A DNA stretch of 64,000 bases from Brevibacillus parabrevis (GCF_003710905.1 NZ_RHHV01000023.1:1-64000), one strand, 5' to 3'; positions 17,586 through 25,851 are shown, counted from the stretch's first letter. Program-made: numbers and translations. Notes: generated by a model not told the origin, from the sequence alone.

Positions 17586-17644
17586 GTACCTCCTGATCGT
17601 CTTTGTGCATACATTGCCAATAGGCGAATAATTCCAGGAGGTAC
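17586..17644 (+). repeat. Inverted repeat masking the cmpA ribosome-binding site
   Basis: GTACCTCCTG at 17586-17595 is the exact reverse complement of CAGGAGGTAC at 17635-17644, the Shine-Dalgarno region of cmpA. An RNA starting upstream of 17586 could form a 10-bp stem with a 39-nt loop and hide the ribosome-binding site. Confidence 0.6.
17607..17615 (+). promoter_or_regulatory. Possible mother-cell sigma (E/K type) -10 element of cmpA
   Basis: GCATACATT matches the -10 core of SigE and SigK promoters (CATA-type), and AC at 17588-17589 lies at the SigK-like distance. The SigE -35 is poor. A start near 17620 would exclude the upstream arm of the inverted repeat. Tentative. Confidence 0.3.
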
Positions 17645-17648
17645 CTAC

Positions 17649-17771
17649 ATGCCCCAATGGATGCGTAAGCAGTTGCAGCGTGCCTTCAACGGGAAGGACA
17701 TTCGACAAATTCGTTTGCTGAACAGTTGCTGGTTCTTATATTGGGAAAAACATGGCGGCCGTCCCGAGTAG
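17649..17771 (+). CDS. cmpA: Cortex morphogenetic protein CmpA
   Basis: A 40-residue protein beginning MPQWMRKQLQRAF, with the family core IRQIRLLNSCWFLYW and a C-terminus with KHGGRPE. CmpA is a small mother-cell protein of Bacillales that acts with SpoIVA to couple spore cortex and coat assembly. AGGAGGT lies seven bases before the ATG. Its place between the sprT-like gene and the tex-like gene matches B. subtilis, which supports the call on so short a sequence. The terminator hairpin overlaps its last codons. Confidence 0.88.
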   Translation: MPQWMRKQLQRAFNGKDIRQIRLLNSCWFLYWEKHGGRPE

Positions 17772-17789
17772 CAGGAGGCCGCCTTTTTA
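17752..17789 (+). terminator. Terminator of cmpA
   Basis: GGCGGCC and GGCCGCC form a seven-pair GC stem followed by TTTTT. The left arm lies inside the end of cmpA. The stem also faces the 3' end of the convergent tex-like gene. Confidence 0.85.
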
Positions 17790-17792
17790 TGT

Positions 17793-19955
17793 TTACGCTT
17801 CGCCCGGGGCGATCATGGTCAAGCCCACGCGCTGGCGCTTTTCATCGATTTCGACAACCCACACATCCACGATGTCTCCTACGGTCACAACGTCGAGCGG
17901 ATGCTTGACGAAGCCTTTTTTCAGCCGGGAAATGTGAACAAGCCCATCGTTTTTCAGACCGATATCCACAAACGCCCCGAAGTCTACCACATTGCGAACC
18001 GTTCCTTGCAGCTTCATCCCTACTCCGAGATCGGACAGTTGCAGCACGTCGCTGCGCAAGAGCGGCTTCGGCAGCTCATCGCGGGGGTCGCGTCCCGGAC
18101 GCAACAGACTCTCGACAATATCCGTGAGCGTCGGAACCCCGATGCCAAGCCGCTCGGCTGTCTTCTCGATATCGAGCGATTGCAGGCGCTCTTTGCAGCG
18201 CTCGCTGCCGATTTCGCTCGGCGCAATTTCGATCATCGCCAAAAGCTTGTGCGTAGCCGCGTACGATTCCGGGTGAATCGGGGTCTTGTCCAGCGGATCG
18301 CTTCCTCCTGTGATGCGCAAAAAGCCGATGCACTGCTCGTACGTCTTGGCTCCCAGTCGAGGAACTTCCTTCAACTGGCTGCGAGACGAGAACATGCCGA
18401 TCTCTTCCCGCTTTTTCACGATGTTGCCCGCCACTTGCTTGCTGATTCCCGATACGTACTGCAACAGCGACGAGGATGCTGTGTTGACGTCCACCCCGAC
18501 GTGGTTTACCGCCGATTCGACGACAAATTGCAAGCTGTCGGCCAATCTCGACTGGGACACGTCATGCTGGTATTGGCCCACGCCAACCGATTTCGGGTCG
18601 ATCTTGACCAGTTCGGCAAGCGGGTCCTGCAAACGCCGGGCGATCGAGGCAGCACTGCGCTCCGCTACATCGAGGTCCGGAAACTCTTCTTTCGCCAAAG
18701 GTGAAGCTGAGTACACCGACGCTCCCGCTTCATTCACGATAATGTACATGACCTGGCGCTTGAGTTCCTTGAGCAGATTGGCAATAAATTGCTCCGTCTC
18801 ACGCGAGGCCGTACCGTTGCCGATCGCGATGACACTGACATCGTACGTCTCGATCAACTGGCGAACTTTTGCCGCTGCTTCTGCCACTTTGTTTACCGGA
18901 GGAGTAGGGTAGACGACCGCTACTTCCAATAGCTTGCCCGTCTCATCGACTACAGCTAATTTACAGCCAGTCCGGAATGCCGGGTCGACCCCGAGAACGA
19001 CTTTGCCTTTTACCGGAGGCTGCAACAGCAGATTGCGCAAGTTCTCCGCGAAAATGTGGATGGCCCGCTCTTCTGCCGCCTCTGTCAGCTCGGCGCGCAC
19101 CTCCCGCTCGATCGACGGCGCAATCAAGCGCTTGTACGCGTCCTCGACCGTCTGCTCCATGAGTGAGCGAACGACCGTCTCGCCGGGAACCATCCGCCTT
19201 TGCACCCAGGCCAAAATCTCGGCGACTGGCGCTTCTACGGTCACCTTCAGGATGCCTTCGCTCTCTCCCCGGTTGATGGCGAGCACGCGATGGGGCACAA
19301 CCTTTTTCAAAGGCTCGCTGTATGCGTAATACATCTGGTATACGTTTTTCTCGTCTGCTTCTTCTGCCTTTTGCTCGGTCACCAGCAGCCCTTTTTGCAC
19401 GGTGCGCTGGCGAACCCACTGGCGGATGTCCGGATCGTCGGAAATGTGTTCGGCAACGATATCCATCGCCCCTTGCAAAGCTTGCTCGATCGTTTCCACG
19501 CCTTTTTCGGCATCCACGTATTTTTGTGCTTCCTCTTGCGGATCACCTTTTTTCGGCAGGCTCAACAAGTACGTGGCGAGCGGCTCCAATCCCTTTTCCT
19601 TGGCCATCGTCGCTCGCGTGCGGCGCTTTTGCCTGTACGGTCGGTAAAGGTCTTCCACTTCTTGCAGCTTCGTGGCCCGCTCAATTGCCGCCTTCAATTC
19701 ATCCGTCAGCTTGCCCTGCTCCTCGATGAGCCGGACTACTTCTTCCTTGCGTACTGACAGGTTGCGCAAATAACGCACGCGTTCCTCGATCGCCCGAATT
19801 TGCGTTTCATCCAACTGCCCGGTCATTTCCTTTCGGTAGCGGGCAATGAAAGGAACGGTATTGCCTTCATCCAAAAGGGCAACCGTGCGTTCCACCTGAT
19901 GAGGTTTGACGCCCGTATCCTGGGCGATTGTCTGGATCATCAATGTAAGCTCCAT
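17793..19955 (-). CDS. Tex-like S1-domain RNA-binding protein (YdcI-like)
   Basis: A 720-residue protein with the Tex architecture: N-terminal helical region with EVEDLYRPYRQKRRTRATMAKEKGLEPLA, a YqgF/RNase-H-like domain (GVDPAFRTGCKLAVVD, about 345), helix-hairpin-helix repeats (about 470-560) and a C-terminal S1 domain (about 642-712, GTVRNVVDFGAFVDIGLKNDGLVH). Tex proteins bind nucleic acid and are linked to transcription or ribosomes. I start at the ATG at 19955, preceded by AGGAGG; upstream in-frame codons lack a ribosome site. In B. subtilis the orthologue is ydcI, downstream of the rsb operon as here. Confidence 0.92.
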   Translation of the reverse strand: MELTLMIQTIAQDTGVKPHQVERTVALLDEGNTVPFIARYRKEMTGQLDETQIRAIEERVRYLRNLSVRKEEVVRLIEEQGKLTDELKAAIERATKLQEVEDLYRPYRQKRRTRATMAKEKGLEPLATYLLSLPKKGDPQEEAQKYVDAEKGVETIEQALQGAMDIVAEHISDDPDIRQWVRQRTVQKGLLVTEQKAEEADEKNVYQMYYAYSEPLKKVVPHRVLAINRGESEGILKVTVEAPVAEILAWVQRRMVPGETVVRSLMEQTVEDAYKRLIAPSIEREVRAELTEAAEERAIHIFAENLRNLLLQPPVKGKVVLGVDPAFRTGCKLAVVDETGKLLEVAVVYPTPPVNKVAEAAAKVRQLIETYDVSVIAIGNGTASRETEQFIANLLKELKRQVMYIIVNEAGASVYSASPLAKEEFPDLDVAERSAASIARRLQDPLAELVKIDPKSVGVGQYQHDVSQSRLADSLQFVVESAVNHVGVDVNTASSSLLQYVSGISKQVAGNIVKKREEIGMFSSRSQLKEVPRLGAKTYEQCIGFLRITGGSDPLDKTPIHPESYAATHKLLAMIEIAPSEIGSERCKERLQSLDIEKTAERLGIGVPTLTDIVESLLRPGRDPRDELPKPLLRSDVLQLSDLGVGMKLQGTVRNVVDFGAFVDIGLKNDGLVHISRLKKGFVKHPLDVVTVGDIVDVWVVEIDEKRQRVGLTMIAPGEA

Positions 19956-20022
19956 ACATTCCTCCTGCGCTCGTACTTCGCCGTTTATTGTACCATATTT
20001 GCTAGCAACGTCTGGAAACGGG

Positions 20023-20050
20023 CAAAAAAAAGAGGTGCACATGCCCCTCC
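20023..20050 (-). terminator. Terminator of the rsb-sigB operon
   Basis: On the minus strand GAGGGGCATGTGCACCTC forms a short stem followed by eight U residues. It lies just past the sigB stop at 20066. Confidence 0.75.
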
Positions 20051-20065
20051 TCCCAAGCTTCCCTG

Positions 20066-20863
20066 TTAGGTTGCTGTTCTCGCCGTTTCCAGCTGTTCTA
20101 CCCGCAAAGCCTCTCTCAACTTGCCCAATGCACGACGCTGCAAGCGGGAAATATGCATCTGGGACATGCCCATGATGTCTCCGGCCTGCTTCTGGCTCAA
20201 ATTTTGATAAAAGGTTAAATGAATGATTTCTTTTTCCCGCTTGTCCAGAACGTGCAGCGCCCGGTCGAGCATCAAGTTTTGTTCGACTTGTCCGTAGCCC
20301 ACTTCTTGCTGGCCGACGAGATCCAGCAGTGTGATCGTGTTGCCGTCGTTGTCTGCTTCCAGCTCGCTGTCCATGGAAAGGGAATGGTAGCTCCGCCCCA
20401 TTTCGAGCGTCTCCAATACGGCTTCTTCCGTTACGCCCAGGCAGTTCGCAATATCGGATATTTTCGGCGAACGTTGCAGCTTGGCTGTCAGCTCATCCAC
20501 AACGCGCTTGATCTTCGGGCTCAATTCTTTTACACGGCGCGGCACGTGCACACTCCACGTCTTGTCCCGGATGTATCGCTTGATTTCTCCGACAATCGTC
20601 GGGATCGCAAAGCTTTCAAACGTTCTGTCAAAAGAAGGGTCAAATCGGCGCAGGGACGCAAGCAGCCCGATCATCCCCACCTGGACAAGGTCTTCGTACA
20701 TGACTTGTCCACGCACAAACTTTTTGGCCAACGTTTCAACTAGCGGAGTATAGGCGGTCACCAACTGCTCCTGCAGGCTTTCGTCCCTTGTCTGCCCATA
20801 CAGTTGAATGAGCTGCCGGAGCTCCTCCGGACTATACTTCCGTTTCCGAGATTGTCCAGTCAT
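20066..20863 (-). CDS. sigB: RNA polymerase sigma factor SigB
   Basis: General-stress sigma factor, 265 residues. Region 2 is visible in YEDLVQVGMIGLLASLRRFDP, region 2.4 near SFAIPTIVGEIKRYIRDKTWSV, and region 4 as a helix-turn-helix in LSQKQAGDIMGMSQMHISRLQRRAL. I place the start at the ATG at 20863, inside the end of rsbW, as in the overlap seen in other rsbW-sigB pairs. RsbW holds it inactive until dephosphorylated RsbV captures RsbW. SigF and SigG are close relatives; the operon context settles the name. Confidence 0.94.
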   Translation of the reverse strand: MTGQSRKRKYSPEELRQLIQLYGQTRDESLQEQLVTAYTPLVETLAKKFVRGQVMYEDLVQVGMIGLLASLRRFDPSFDRTFESFAIPTIVGEIKRYIRDKTWSVHVPRRVKELSPKIKRVVDELTAKLQRSPKISDIANCLGVTEEAVLETLEMGRSYHSLSMDSELEADNDGNTITLLDLVGQQEVGYGQVEQNLMLDRALHVLDKREKEIIHLTFYQNLSQKQAGDIMGMSQMHISRLQRRALGKLREALRVEQLETARTAT

Positions 20864-21326
20864 CGCCAGCCACCCCATCCCGCCGAACATACTTGGTCAT
20901 GGAGACCATCACTCCTGATTCGGAGCGAATCACTACCTCGTCCATCAGTGTGTGGATGAGATAAAGGCCAAGACCTCCTTCATCCAGATCCTCAAGGTTT
21001 CTTCCTGCATAAATCGGTGTCAGTTGTTCTGGCAACAGCTCTTCGGCAAATCCTACGCCCTGATCGCTCACCTCGATGCACAGACGATCGGAGCAAACCT
21101 GACATTCTATATGGATAAAACCAGCTTCTTCTTTATCCTTGTACGCGTGTTTTACTGCATTCGTGCACGCTTCCCCTACTGCAAGCTTGATATCCTCAAT
21201 CTCCTCATAGGAAAAGCCCATGCGATTCGCTATCCCCGACACAGTAAGCCTCGCCACGCCCAGGTAATCCGTTTGATTTGGCAAAGTCAACCGAATCCTG
21301 TCAGCCAGAGGTTTTTGTTGAGCCAT
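20832..21326 (-). CDS. rsbW: Anti-sigma-B factor / serine kinase RsbW
   Basis: A 164-residue GHKL-type kinase that binds SigB and phosphorylates RsbV. The N box appears in EEIEDIKLAVGEACTNAVKHAY (about 40-61), the G1 box in VSDQGVGFAEE and a G2-like EGGLGLYLIHTLMDEV. The start abuts the rsbV stop at 21326 and the end overlaps sigB by 32 bp, so stoichiometry is probably set by coupling. Confidence 0.94.
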   Translation of the reverse strand: MAQQKPLADRIRLTLPNQTDYLGVARLTVSGIANRMGFSYEEIEDIKLAVGEACTNAVKHAYKDKEEAGFIHIECQVCSDRLCIEVSDQGVGFAEELLPEQLTPIYAGRNLEDLDEGGLGLYLIHTLMDEVVIRSESGVMVSMTKYVRRDGVAGDDWTISETEV

Positions 21327-21652
21327 TACTCGCTCTCTCCTTTGCGGACGGCAATATGTTCGTACAAGCCTGTGATGCGAAACAGCCTTTCCACGCGTGG
21401 AGACAATTTTTGAACCTCAAACGCGCATCCGTTTTGCTTGCACGCTTTCATGGCCGCGATGAAAATTCCGATTCCTGTGCTGTCCATATACTCGACCGCT
21501 TCCAAATCGACCAAAATGCGGCTGGCGCCAGGCTGATTTGCGAGAGACATGAGTGTCTCCTTTACTTTTGGTCCTGTATGGGCGTCAATATCTCCCCCAA
21601 GGACCACCAGATGCTCTGCCTCCTGGCTAGTGGTGTTCATGAACAGATCCAT
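21326..21652 (-). CDS. rsbV: Anti-anti-sigma factor RsbV
   Basis: A STAS-domain protein, about 108 residues. The phosphorylated serine of the family lies in VEYMDSTGIGIF (Ser about 58). I choose the ATG at 21652 because GGGAGGGAG is then nine bases away; the ATG two codons earlier sits too close, and MNTTSQ further in is another possibility. When unphosphorylated it frees SigB from RsbW. It overlaps the end of the upstream phosphatase gene. Confidence 0.92.
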   Translation of the reverse strand: MDLFMNTTSQEAEHLVVLGGDIDAHTGPKVKETLMSLANQPGASRILVDLEAVEYMDSTGIGIFIAAMKACKQNGCAFEVQKLSPRVERLFRITGLYEHIAVRKGESE

Positions 21653-21677
21653 CGCCATCTCCCTCCCTTGCATTGCT

Positions 21678-22679
21678 TCATGTTCTTCGAAGTACAATCA
21701 TGGTGTAGTCATCCAGCAGTTCAAATTGGGAGAGCGTAAGCAGCCTGTTGTACAGGGCGTTCGCCATTTTTTGGGCATGGACGCCCACTTCGGCTTGCAT
21801 GTGGAGAATTAACTCATCCCTTTGCAAATAGTATCGGTTTTTTTTGCATTCTGTTACACCATCTGTCAGAAGAATCAGAACATCTCCCGGTTCCAGGCGA
21901 ACTTCCCGCACTTCGTATTCGCTACTCGGGCATAGCCCCAGTGCTGAGCCTTGTCCTTCCAAATCGGCAAACTTTTTTTCTGAAGCCCGATACAAAAAGC
22001 CAGGTTCATGCCCCGCCACAGCATAGCGGAATGAATGGAGCCGCGTATCGTACGCTCCGTAGAGCATCGTTACAAACATGCTCGGATCGATGTTTCGACC
22101 GACAATCCGGTTGAGATGGTGCAGCATCTCGTCAGGGCCAAGCGGCATCTCTCGCAAGCTGTCAATCGCGTACTTGAGCATGGACATGCACATCGCTGCG
22201 GAAATTCCTTTTCCCGTAATATCCGCAACGCTCAGGCAAAAGCGCTCTTCGTCCTGACAAATAAAGTCGTAATAGTCTCCGGACATTTGCTTCGCTGCTA
22301 TGCTGACAAGGCCGATCTCCAAACCGGGATAAGCGGGTATTTCTCCAGGCAAAAGCGTCTGCTGCATCGCCTGGGCCACTGCCATCTCCGCTTCCAACTG
22401 TTGATGCCTGCTCCGCCAGCTATGTACGGACCGATGTTCGTTGCCGTATTCAATCATTACTTCGGTCAGGATGGAAAAGGACGCACGCACAAATTCCGGG
22501 ACATCGCCCAGCTTTTCCAATGCCCGCCCATGCATATCTGTCAATTCTTCCGGCGAAATATTGCGGGCGAGCAGCCACTTGCCCATCTGCTGGGCTACGT
22601 ACAGCTGATCCTCGCCAGGGCCGTTCAGGTAATCCCGAAGAAGCTTTACATACTCTTCCTCCAAGCTTCGGATTACCAT
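21678..22679 (-). CDS. PP2C-type phosphatase, RsbU/RsbP-like
   Basis: A 333-residue serine phosphatase predicted to dephosphorylate RsbV. The N-terminal 80 or so residues are helical and resemble the RsbT-binding region of RsbU; no PAS domain like that of RsbP is evident. PP2C motifs are MSGDYYDF (about 132), SVADITGKGISAAMCM, ILLTDGVTE and DDYTMIVLR at the end. The ATG at 22679 follows GGAGGAGGGG and overlaps the end of rsbT, which supports RsbU. The next gene, rsbV, is its likely substrate. Confidence 0.87.
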   Translation of the reverse strand: MVIRSLEEEYVKLLRDYLNGPGEDQLYVAQQMGKWLLARNISPEELTDMHGRALEKLGDVPEFVRASFSILTEVMIEYGNEHRSVHSWRSRHQQLEAEMAVAQAMQQTLLPGEIPAYPGLEIGLVSIAAKQMSGDYYDFICQDEERFCLSVADITGKGISAAMCMSMLKYAIDSLREMPLGPDEMLHHLNRIVGRNIDPSMFVTMLYGAYDTRLHSFRYAVAGHEPGFLYRASEKKFADLEGQGSALGLCPSSEYEVREVRLEPGDVLILLTDGVTECKKNRYYLQRDELILHMQAEVGVHAQKMANALYNRLLTLSQFELLDDYTMIVLRRT

Positions 22680-23110
22680 TTGTCTCTCCCCTCCTCCAGC
22701 GGGCTGTTCCACTTCACGACGACCACTCGCGTTCCTTCTTCTCGGGAGCTGTGGATTTCAAATTCATCCATCATGCGCCTGACTCCTGGCAACCCTGCCC
22801 CGAGTGCGCCGGAAGTCGAATAGCCGTCTTCCAAAGCTTTGCGGATATCGGGGATTCCCGGTCCCGCATCTATTGCGGTCATTTGCAAGCCAATCACACC
22901 GTTTTTTTCAATCGGCTCAATCGTGATTGTCCCGCTACCTGCGTACAAATAAATGTTACGGGCCAATTCGGAGATGGACGTGGCGATTCGGGACTGCATG
23001 ATTGTACCGAAGCCGAGCTGTCTCGACATATTTCGCCCCACTTGTCTCGCTGTTACGATGTCTGTTTCTTGTTTGATCTTGATTGTCTCAGGACTACAGC
23101 TCTGCCACAA
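22673..23110 (-). CDS. rsbT: RsbT-type switch kinase
   Basis: A 145-residue GHKL protein closely following the RsbT pattern: ETDIVTARQVGRNMSRQLGF, SISELARNIYLYAGSG and IDAGPGIPDIRKALEDGYSTSGALGAGLPGVRRMMDEF. RsbT normally phosphorylates RsbS in the stressosome and then activates RsbU. I start at the TTG at 23110, with GGAAGGGG eight bases upstream. It heads the operon; rsbR and rsbS, which precede it in B. subtilis, are absent between it and the EndoA gene. Confidence 0.9.
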   Translation of the reverse strand: MWQSCSPETIKIKQETDIVTARQVGRNMSRQLGFGTIMQSRIATSISELARNIYLYAGSGTITIEPIEKNGVIGLQMTAIDAGPGIPDIRKALEDGYSTSGALGAGLPGVRRMMDEFEIHSSREEGTRVVVVKWNSPLEEGRDKW

Positions 23111-23276
23111 TCAAAAAACCCCTTCCGCCCTCACTTAATAGGTAGAAATAAATGAAAATGAATGCGATCGAAGTTTTTTCTCTACCTCGGAAGTAATAGC
23201 AAATCGTGTCACTTTTTGTCTACTATTCACAACAAACACATTCGCTACAGACATGGCAATTCCCTGCCCCCACAGC

Positions 23277-23305
23277 AAAAAAACCACTTGCTTCACCCAA
23301 GTGGC
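23277..23305 (-). terminator. Terminator of endoAI-endoA
   Basis: CCACTTG and CAAGTGG pair across a short loop, with a U-run on the minus strand. It isolates the toxin-antitoxin unit from rsbT. Confidence 0.85.
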
Positions 23306-23334
23306 TTTTCCTCTCCCAGCGCTTGATTCATTTT

Positions 23335-23685
23335 TTAGAAATCAATGAGGCCCAAGCTGATTTGTAAAGACTCATTGACCCGATCCATCATCTCGTCATC
23401 GAGATGGGTAATCTTATCGGTCAGCCTTTGTTTGTCAATGGTTCGTATTTGTTCCAACAAAATGACGGAGTCACGATCAAATCCATATGTTTTTGCGTCA
23501 ATTTCCACATGCGTAGGCAGCTTTGCCTTCTGAATTTGCGCCGTAATGGCTGCGACGATGACCGTCGGACTAAATCGATTTCCAATGTCGTTCTGAATGA
23601 CTAAAACAGGCCGCACGCCTCCTTGCTCAGAGCCAACGACCGGTGACAGGTCCGCGAAAAATACATCGCCACGTTTGACAATCAC
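23335..23685 (-). CDS. ndoA: mRNA interferase EndoA (MazF family)
   Basis: A 116-residue ribosome-independent endoribonuclease toxin. The start MIVKRGDVFFADLSPVVGSEQGG and the core RPVLVIQNDIGNRFSPTVIVAAIT are nearly invariant in Bacillales EndoA, which cuts at UACAU. It follows the antitoxin gene after three bases and has its own terminator. Immediately upstream of the rsb operon, as in B. subtilis. Confidence 0.96.
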   Translation of the reverse strand: MIVKRGDVFFADLSPVVGSEQGGVRPVLVIQNDIGNRFSPTVIVAAITAQIQKAKLPTHVEIDAKTYGFDRDSVILLEQIRTIDKQRLTDKITHLDDEMMDRVNESLQISLGLIDF

Positions 23686-23688
23686 AGG

Positions 23689-23967
23689 TCACACCCCGCT
23701 AACTAAGCGGACAAGAGTATGGTCAGCCTCTTCCTCAGCGCCAAAAGCCTCCGATGCCATTTTCAGATTAATCTTCGCCATCTCCATATACCCTTTTTGC
23801 ATTGTCTCCCGGATCGTACGTTTTTTACGCTCCTTCAAATACAAATGCATCGCCTGACGAATAAACTCGCTGCGATTGGATTTCTCCTTTTGAATGACGC
23901 CATCCACTTCCTGTAGCAAGTGTTGCGGCAAACTGATCATGATGCGTTTCGTGTTTGACTTCGACAA
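23689..23967 (-). CDS. ndoAI: Antitoxin EndoAI
   Basis: A 92-residue ribbon-helix-helix-type antitoxin that binds and blocks EndoA. The N-terminal half has the RHH pattern KRIMISLPQHLLQEVDGVIQ followed by SNRSEFIRQAM; the C-terminal acidic part (EAFGAEEEADHTLV) is the toxin-binding tail. I choose the TTG at 23967: GGAGGTGGA is eight bases upstream, and the known family starts (M)S-K-S-N. An ATG twelve codons upstream is the alternative. Confidence 0.9.
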   Translation of the reverse strand: MSKSNTKRIMISLPQHLLQEVDGVIQKEKSNRSEFIRQAMHLYLKERKKRTIRETMQKGYMEMAKINLKMASEAFGAEEEADHTLVRLVSGV

Positions 23968-24014
23968 GACAAATCCACCTCCAACCATGACCGTAACTTC
24001 CATCTACCATGCCA

Positions 24015-24028
24015 GTTCTTGAAAGAAC
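24015..24028. promoter_or_regulatory. Palindrome, possible operator of the toxin-antitoxin unit
   Basis: GTTCTT-GA-AAGAAC is a perfect 6-bp inverted repeat just downstream of the predicted ndoAI promoter. RHH antitoxins often bind such sites for autorepression. Inferred, not shown. Confidence 0.4.
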
Positions 24029-24039
24029 AGCCAGTATGA

Positions 24040-24068
24040 ACAATACCATTATGTCGAAACCATTGCAA
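24040..24068 (-). promoter_or_regulatory. Sigma-A promoter of ndoAI-ndoA
   Basis: On the minus strand TTGCAA (24063-24068) and TATTGT (24040-24045) are 17 bp apart; the start of transcription would be near 24033. Confidence 0.55.
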
Positions 24069-24166
24069 AAATATACCTATCCGTAAGCGTTTCAGGCAAA
24101 AAAGCCCGCATTTGCGCTTAACTAATATTCGCGCTCCACTAGAAAACTCCTGCTGATTTTTGCTTG

Positions 24167-25369
24167 CTAGTTATTTACACTTTTTACAGGCACATGCTTC
24201 ATCGCCAGCGGATGAAACACCTCAGTGATTTCCTTGTTGCGGACATAGACGCGCGGAATCCGGTAATTCAGCATGCAGGGGACTTCATAATTAATCGTTC
24301 CAAGCAACTGAGCAACCTCATCCAGAGAGATTTCCTCATCCCCCTGTTTGCCGTATAGAACGATTTCATCGCCGACCTGCCCAGCCTCCGGTTCCAGTCT
24401 GATCATGGTTTGATCCATGCAGACTCGCCCTACGATTGGATAGCGGGAACCATTGTACAACACTTCTCCCCGATTGGACAAGAGGCGGGAATACCCATCG
24501 GCGTATCCAATGGGCACAGTGGCGATTCGCTCACCTGGTTCTGCCGTATAAGTCGCGCCATAGCTGACCGTAAACGGCTCCACTGCTGTTTTTGCATGGG
24601 CAATTTTGGTTTTCAGGGAAAGGGCAGGGACAAGAGTCACGTCCGCACGCTCTTTCATGTACGGTGAAGGATACAATCCGTATAAACCTATGCCTAAACG
24701 GATCGTATCATACCCCCAATCGGGAAAAGCGATGGCGGCAGCTGTATTGCAGCAGTGTACTGTGGGCAACTGCTTTCCCGCTGCGCGCAGTGCTTGCAAA
24801 AAAGATTGAAACGTCTCGTGTTGTCGTCGCACATGGGTCGTGTCCGGTTCATCCGCGCAGGCAAAGTGGGTGAAAATGCCTGTCCATTCCAGCTTGGGGC
24901 TGTCTTCGAGAGCGCCTACCACATCGAGCAACGCCTCTGCTGTCTGGACGCCCAAACGCCCCATGCCTGTGTCCGTTTTTACATGCACGCGGACGGGATC
25001 GAGGCCCTTTTGTTCGAGCAGTCGGTTCGCTGCCCGAATCCAGTCCGTGCTGTATGTCGTCAGTTCAACATTCAGTCTGCTGGCACTTTCGAGCGAATCA
25101 GTCGGCGTATACCCGAGCACCAAAATCGGCGCTTCGATTCCTGCCTGTCGCAGAATAATCGCTTCATCGAGCATCGCCACCGCCAGAGTGTCGGCACCGC
25201 TCGCAAGCGCCTCCCTGGCTACGTGCACAGCGCCGTGTCCGTAACCGTCTGCCTTGACGACAGCCATAATGCCCGTGTTTTTCGGCAAATGGCCGCGGAA
25301 CGTCTCAACATTGGTCCGGATGGCGTCCAAATCAACCTCAACCCAAGTGTCACGACAAAACGGTTTCAT
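24167..25369 (-). CDS. alr: Alanine racemase
   Basis: PLP enzyme interconverting L- and D-alanine for peptidoglycan, 400 residues. The PLP lysine is Lys39 in AVVKADGYGHG; the second catalytic Tyr is in VSYGATY near 268; GRVCMDQTMI (about 317) is the usual late motif. GAGGAG precedes the ATG. The place upstream of ndoAI matches B. subtilis dal/alrA. The 3-bp gap to the preceding gene suggests cotranscription with the PH-like membrane protein. Confidence 0.96.
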   Translation of the reverse strand: MKPFCRDTWVEVDLDAIRTNVETFRGHLPKNTGIMAVVKADGYGHGAVHVAREALASGADTLAVAMLDEAIILRQAGIEAPILVLGYTPTDSLESASRLNVELTTYSTDWIRAANRLLEQKGLDPVRVHVKTDTGMGRLGVQTAEALLDVVGALEDSPKLEWTGIFTHFACADEPDTTHVRRQHETFQSFLQALRAAGKQLPTVHCCNTAAAIAFPDWGYDTIRLGIGLYGLYPSPYMKERADVTLVPALSLKTKIAHAKTAVEPFTVSYGATYTAEPGERIATVPIGYADGYSRLLSNRGEVLYNGSRYPIVGRVCMDQTMIRLEPEAGQVGDEIVLYGKQGDEEISLDEVAQLLGTINYEVPCMLNYRIPRVYVRNKEITEVFHPLAMKHVPVKSVNN

Positions 25370-25371
25370 TC

Positions 25372-25812
25372 CTATCTCCTCTTGTTCCCTTTATTATAGT
25401 AACTCAAGCGCTCATTCAACTGATTGAGAAACTGCCTGGAAACCATCAACGATTCTTTTTTGCCTCCCAAGCGATAGAAATGGCGGCCTTCGTAAACCTG
25501 CTCCACTTCTGACAAAGGATAGCTCGTTTCTTTTCCGGAGATGCTGACGATCAGGTGAGTCTTCGTCAGCTTGTACACAGGACGCATAATCGACTTGTAC
25601 AGGAATGGAGCAAGACCGACGACTGCTATGGCAATCGCAATAGCCAACACTTTGAAGGTCGCGTCATTCCTCGGAAAAATTTGTGCGAGAATCATCATCC
25701 CCAAAACGAAGGTGATGGTCTCGGCAATCCGCATGCTCCAGCTTTTGCGCAACAGCATGTCCTTGTAGGTCGACTCTTCCTGGTACAATACATCGGTAGA
25801 CGATTTTTTCAT
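25372..25812 (-). CDS. Membrane protein with PH-like domain, unknown function
   Basis: A 146-residue protein. Two hydrophobic segments (about 28-47 and 52-69) are followed by a soluble part, KSIMRPVYKLTKTHLIVSISGKE and later SEVEQVYEGRHFYRLGGKKESLMVS, which resembles bacterial PH-like (YdbT/YcxB type) domains. I use the ATG at 25812; the GAGGTGG is somewhat far, so a GTG five codons upstream is possible. It ends three bases before alr. Confidence 0.65.
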   Translation of the reverse strand: MKKSSTDVLYQEESTYKDMLLRKSWSMRIAETITFVLGMMILAQIFPRNDATFKVLAIAIAIAVVGLAPFLYKSIMRPVYKLTKTHLIVSISGKETSYPLSEVEQVYEGRHFYRLGGKKESLMVSRQFLNQLNERLSYYNKGNKRR

Positions 25813-25851
25813 CTTGCTGCATGCCACCTCATTACGGTATAAGTTACCTTG

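Noticed and set aside
23111..23276. A SigB autoregulatory promoter before rsbT
   Set aside because: I looked for GTTT-N13-15-GGGTAT on the minus strand and found no acceptable match; only a weak sigma-A-like pair is present.
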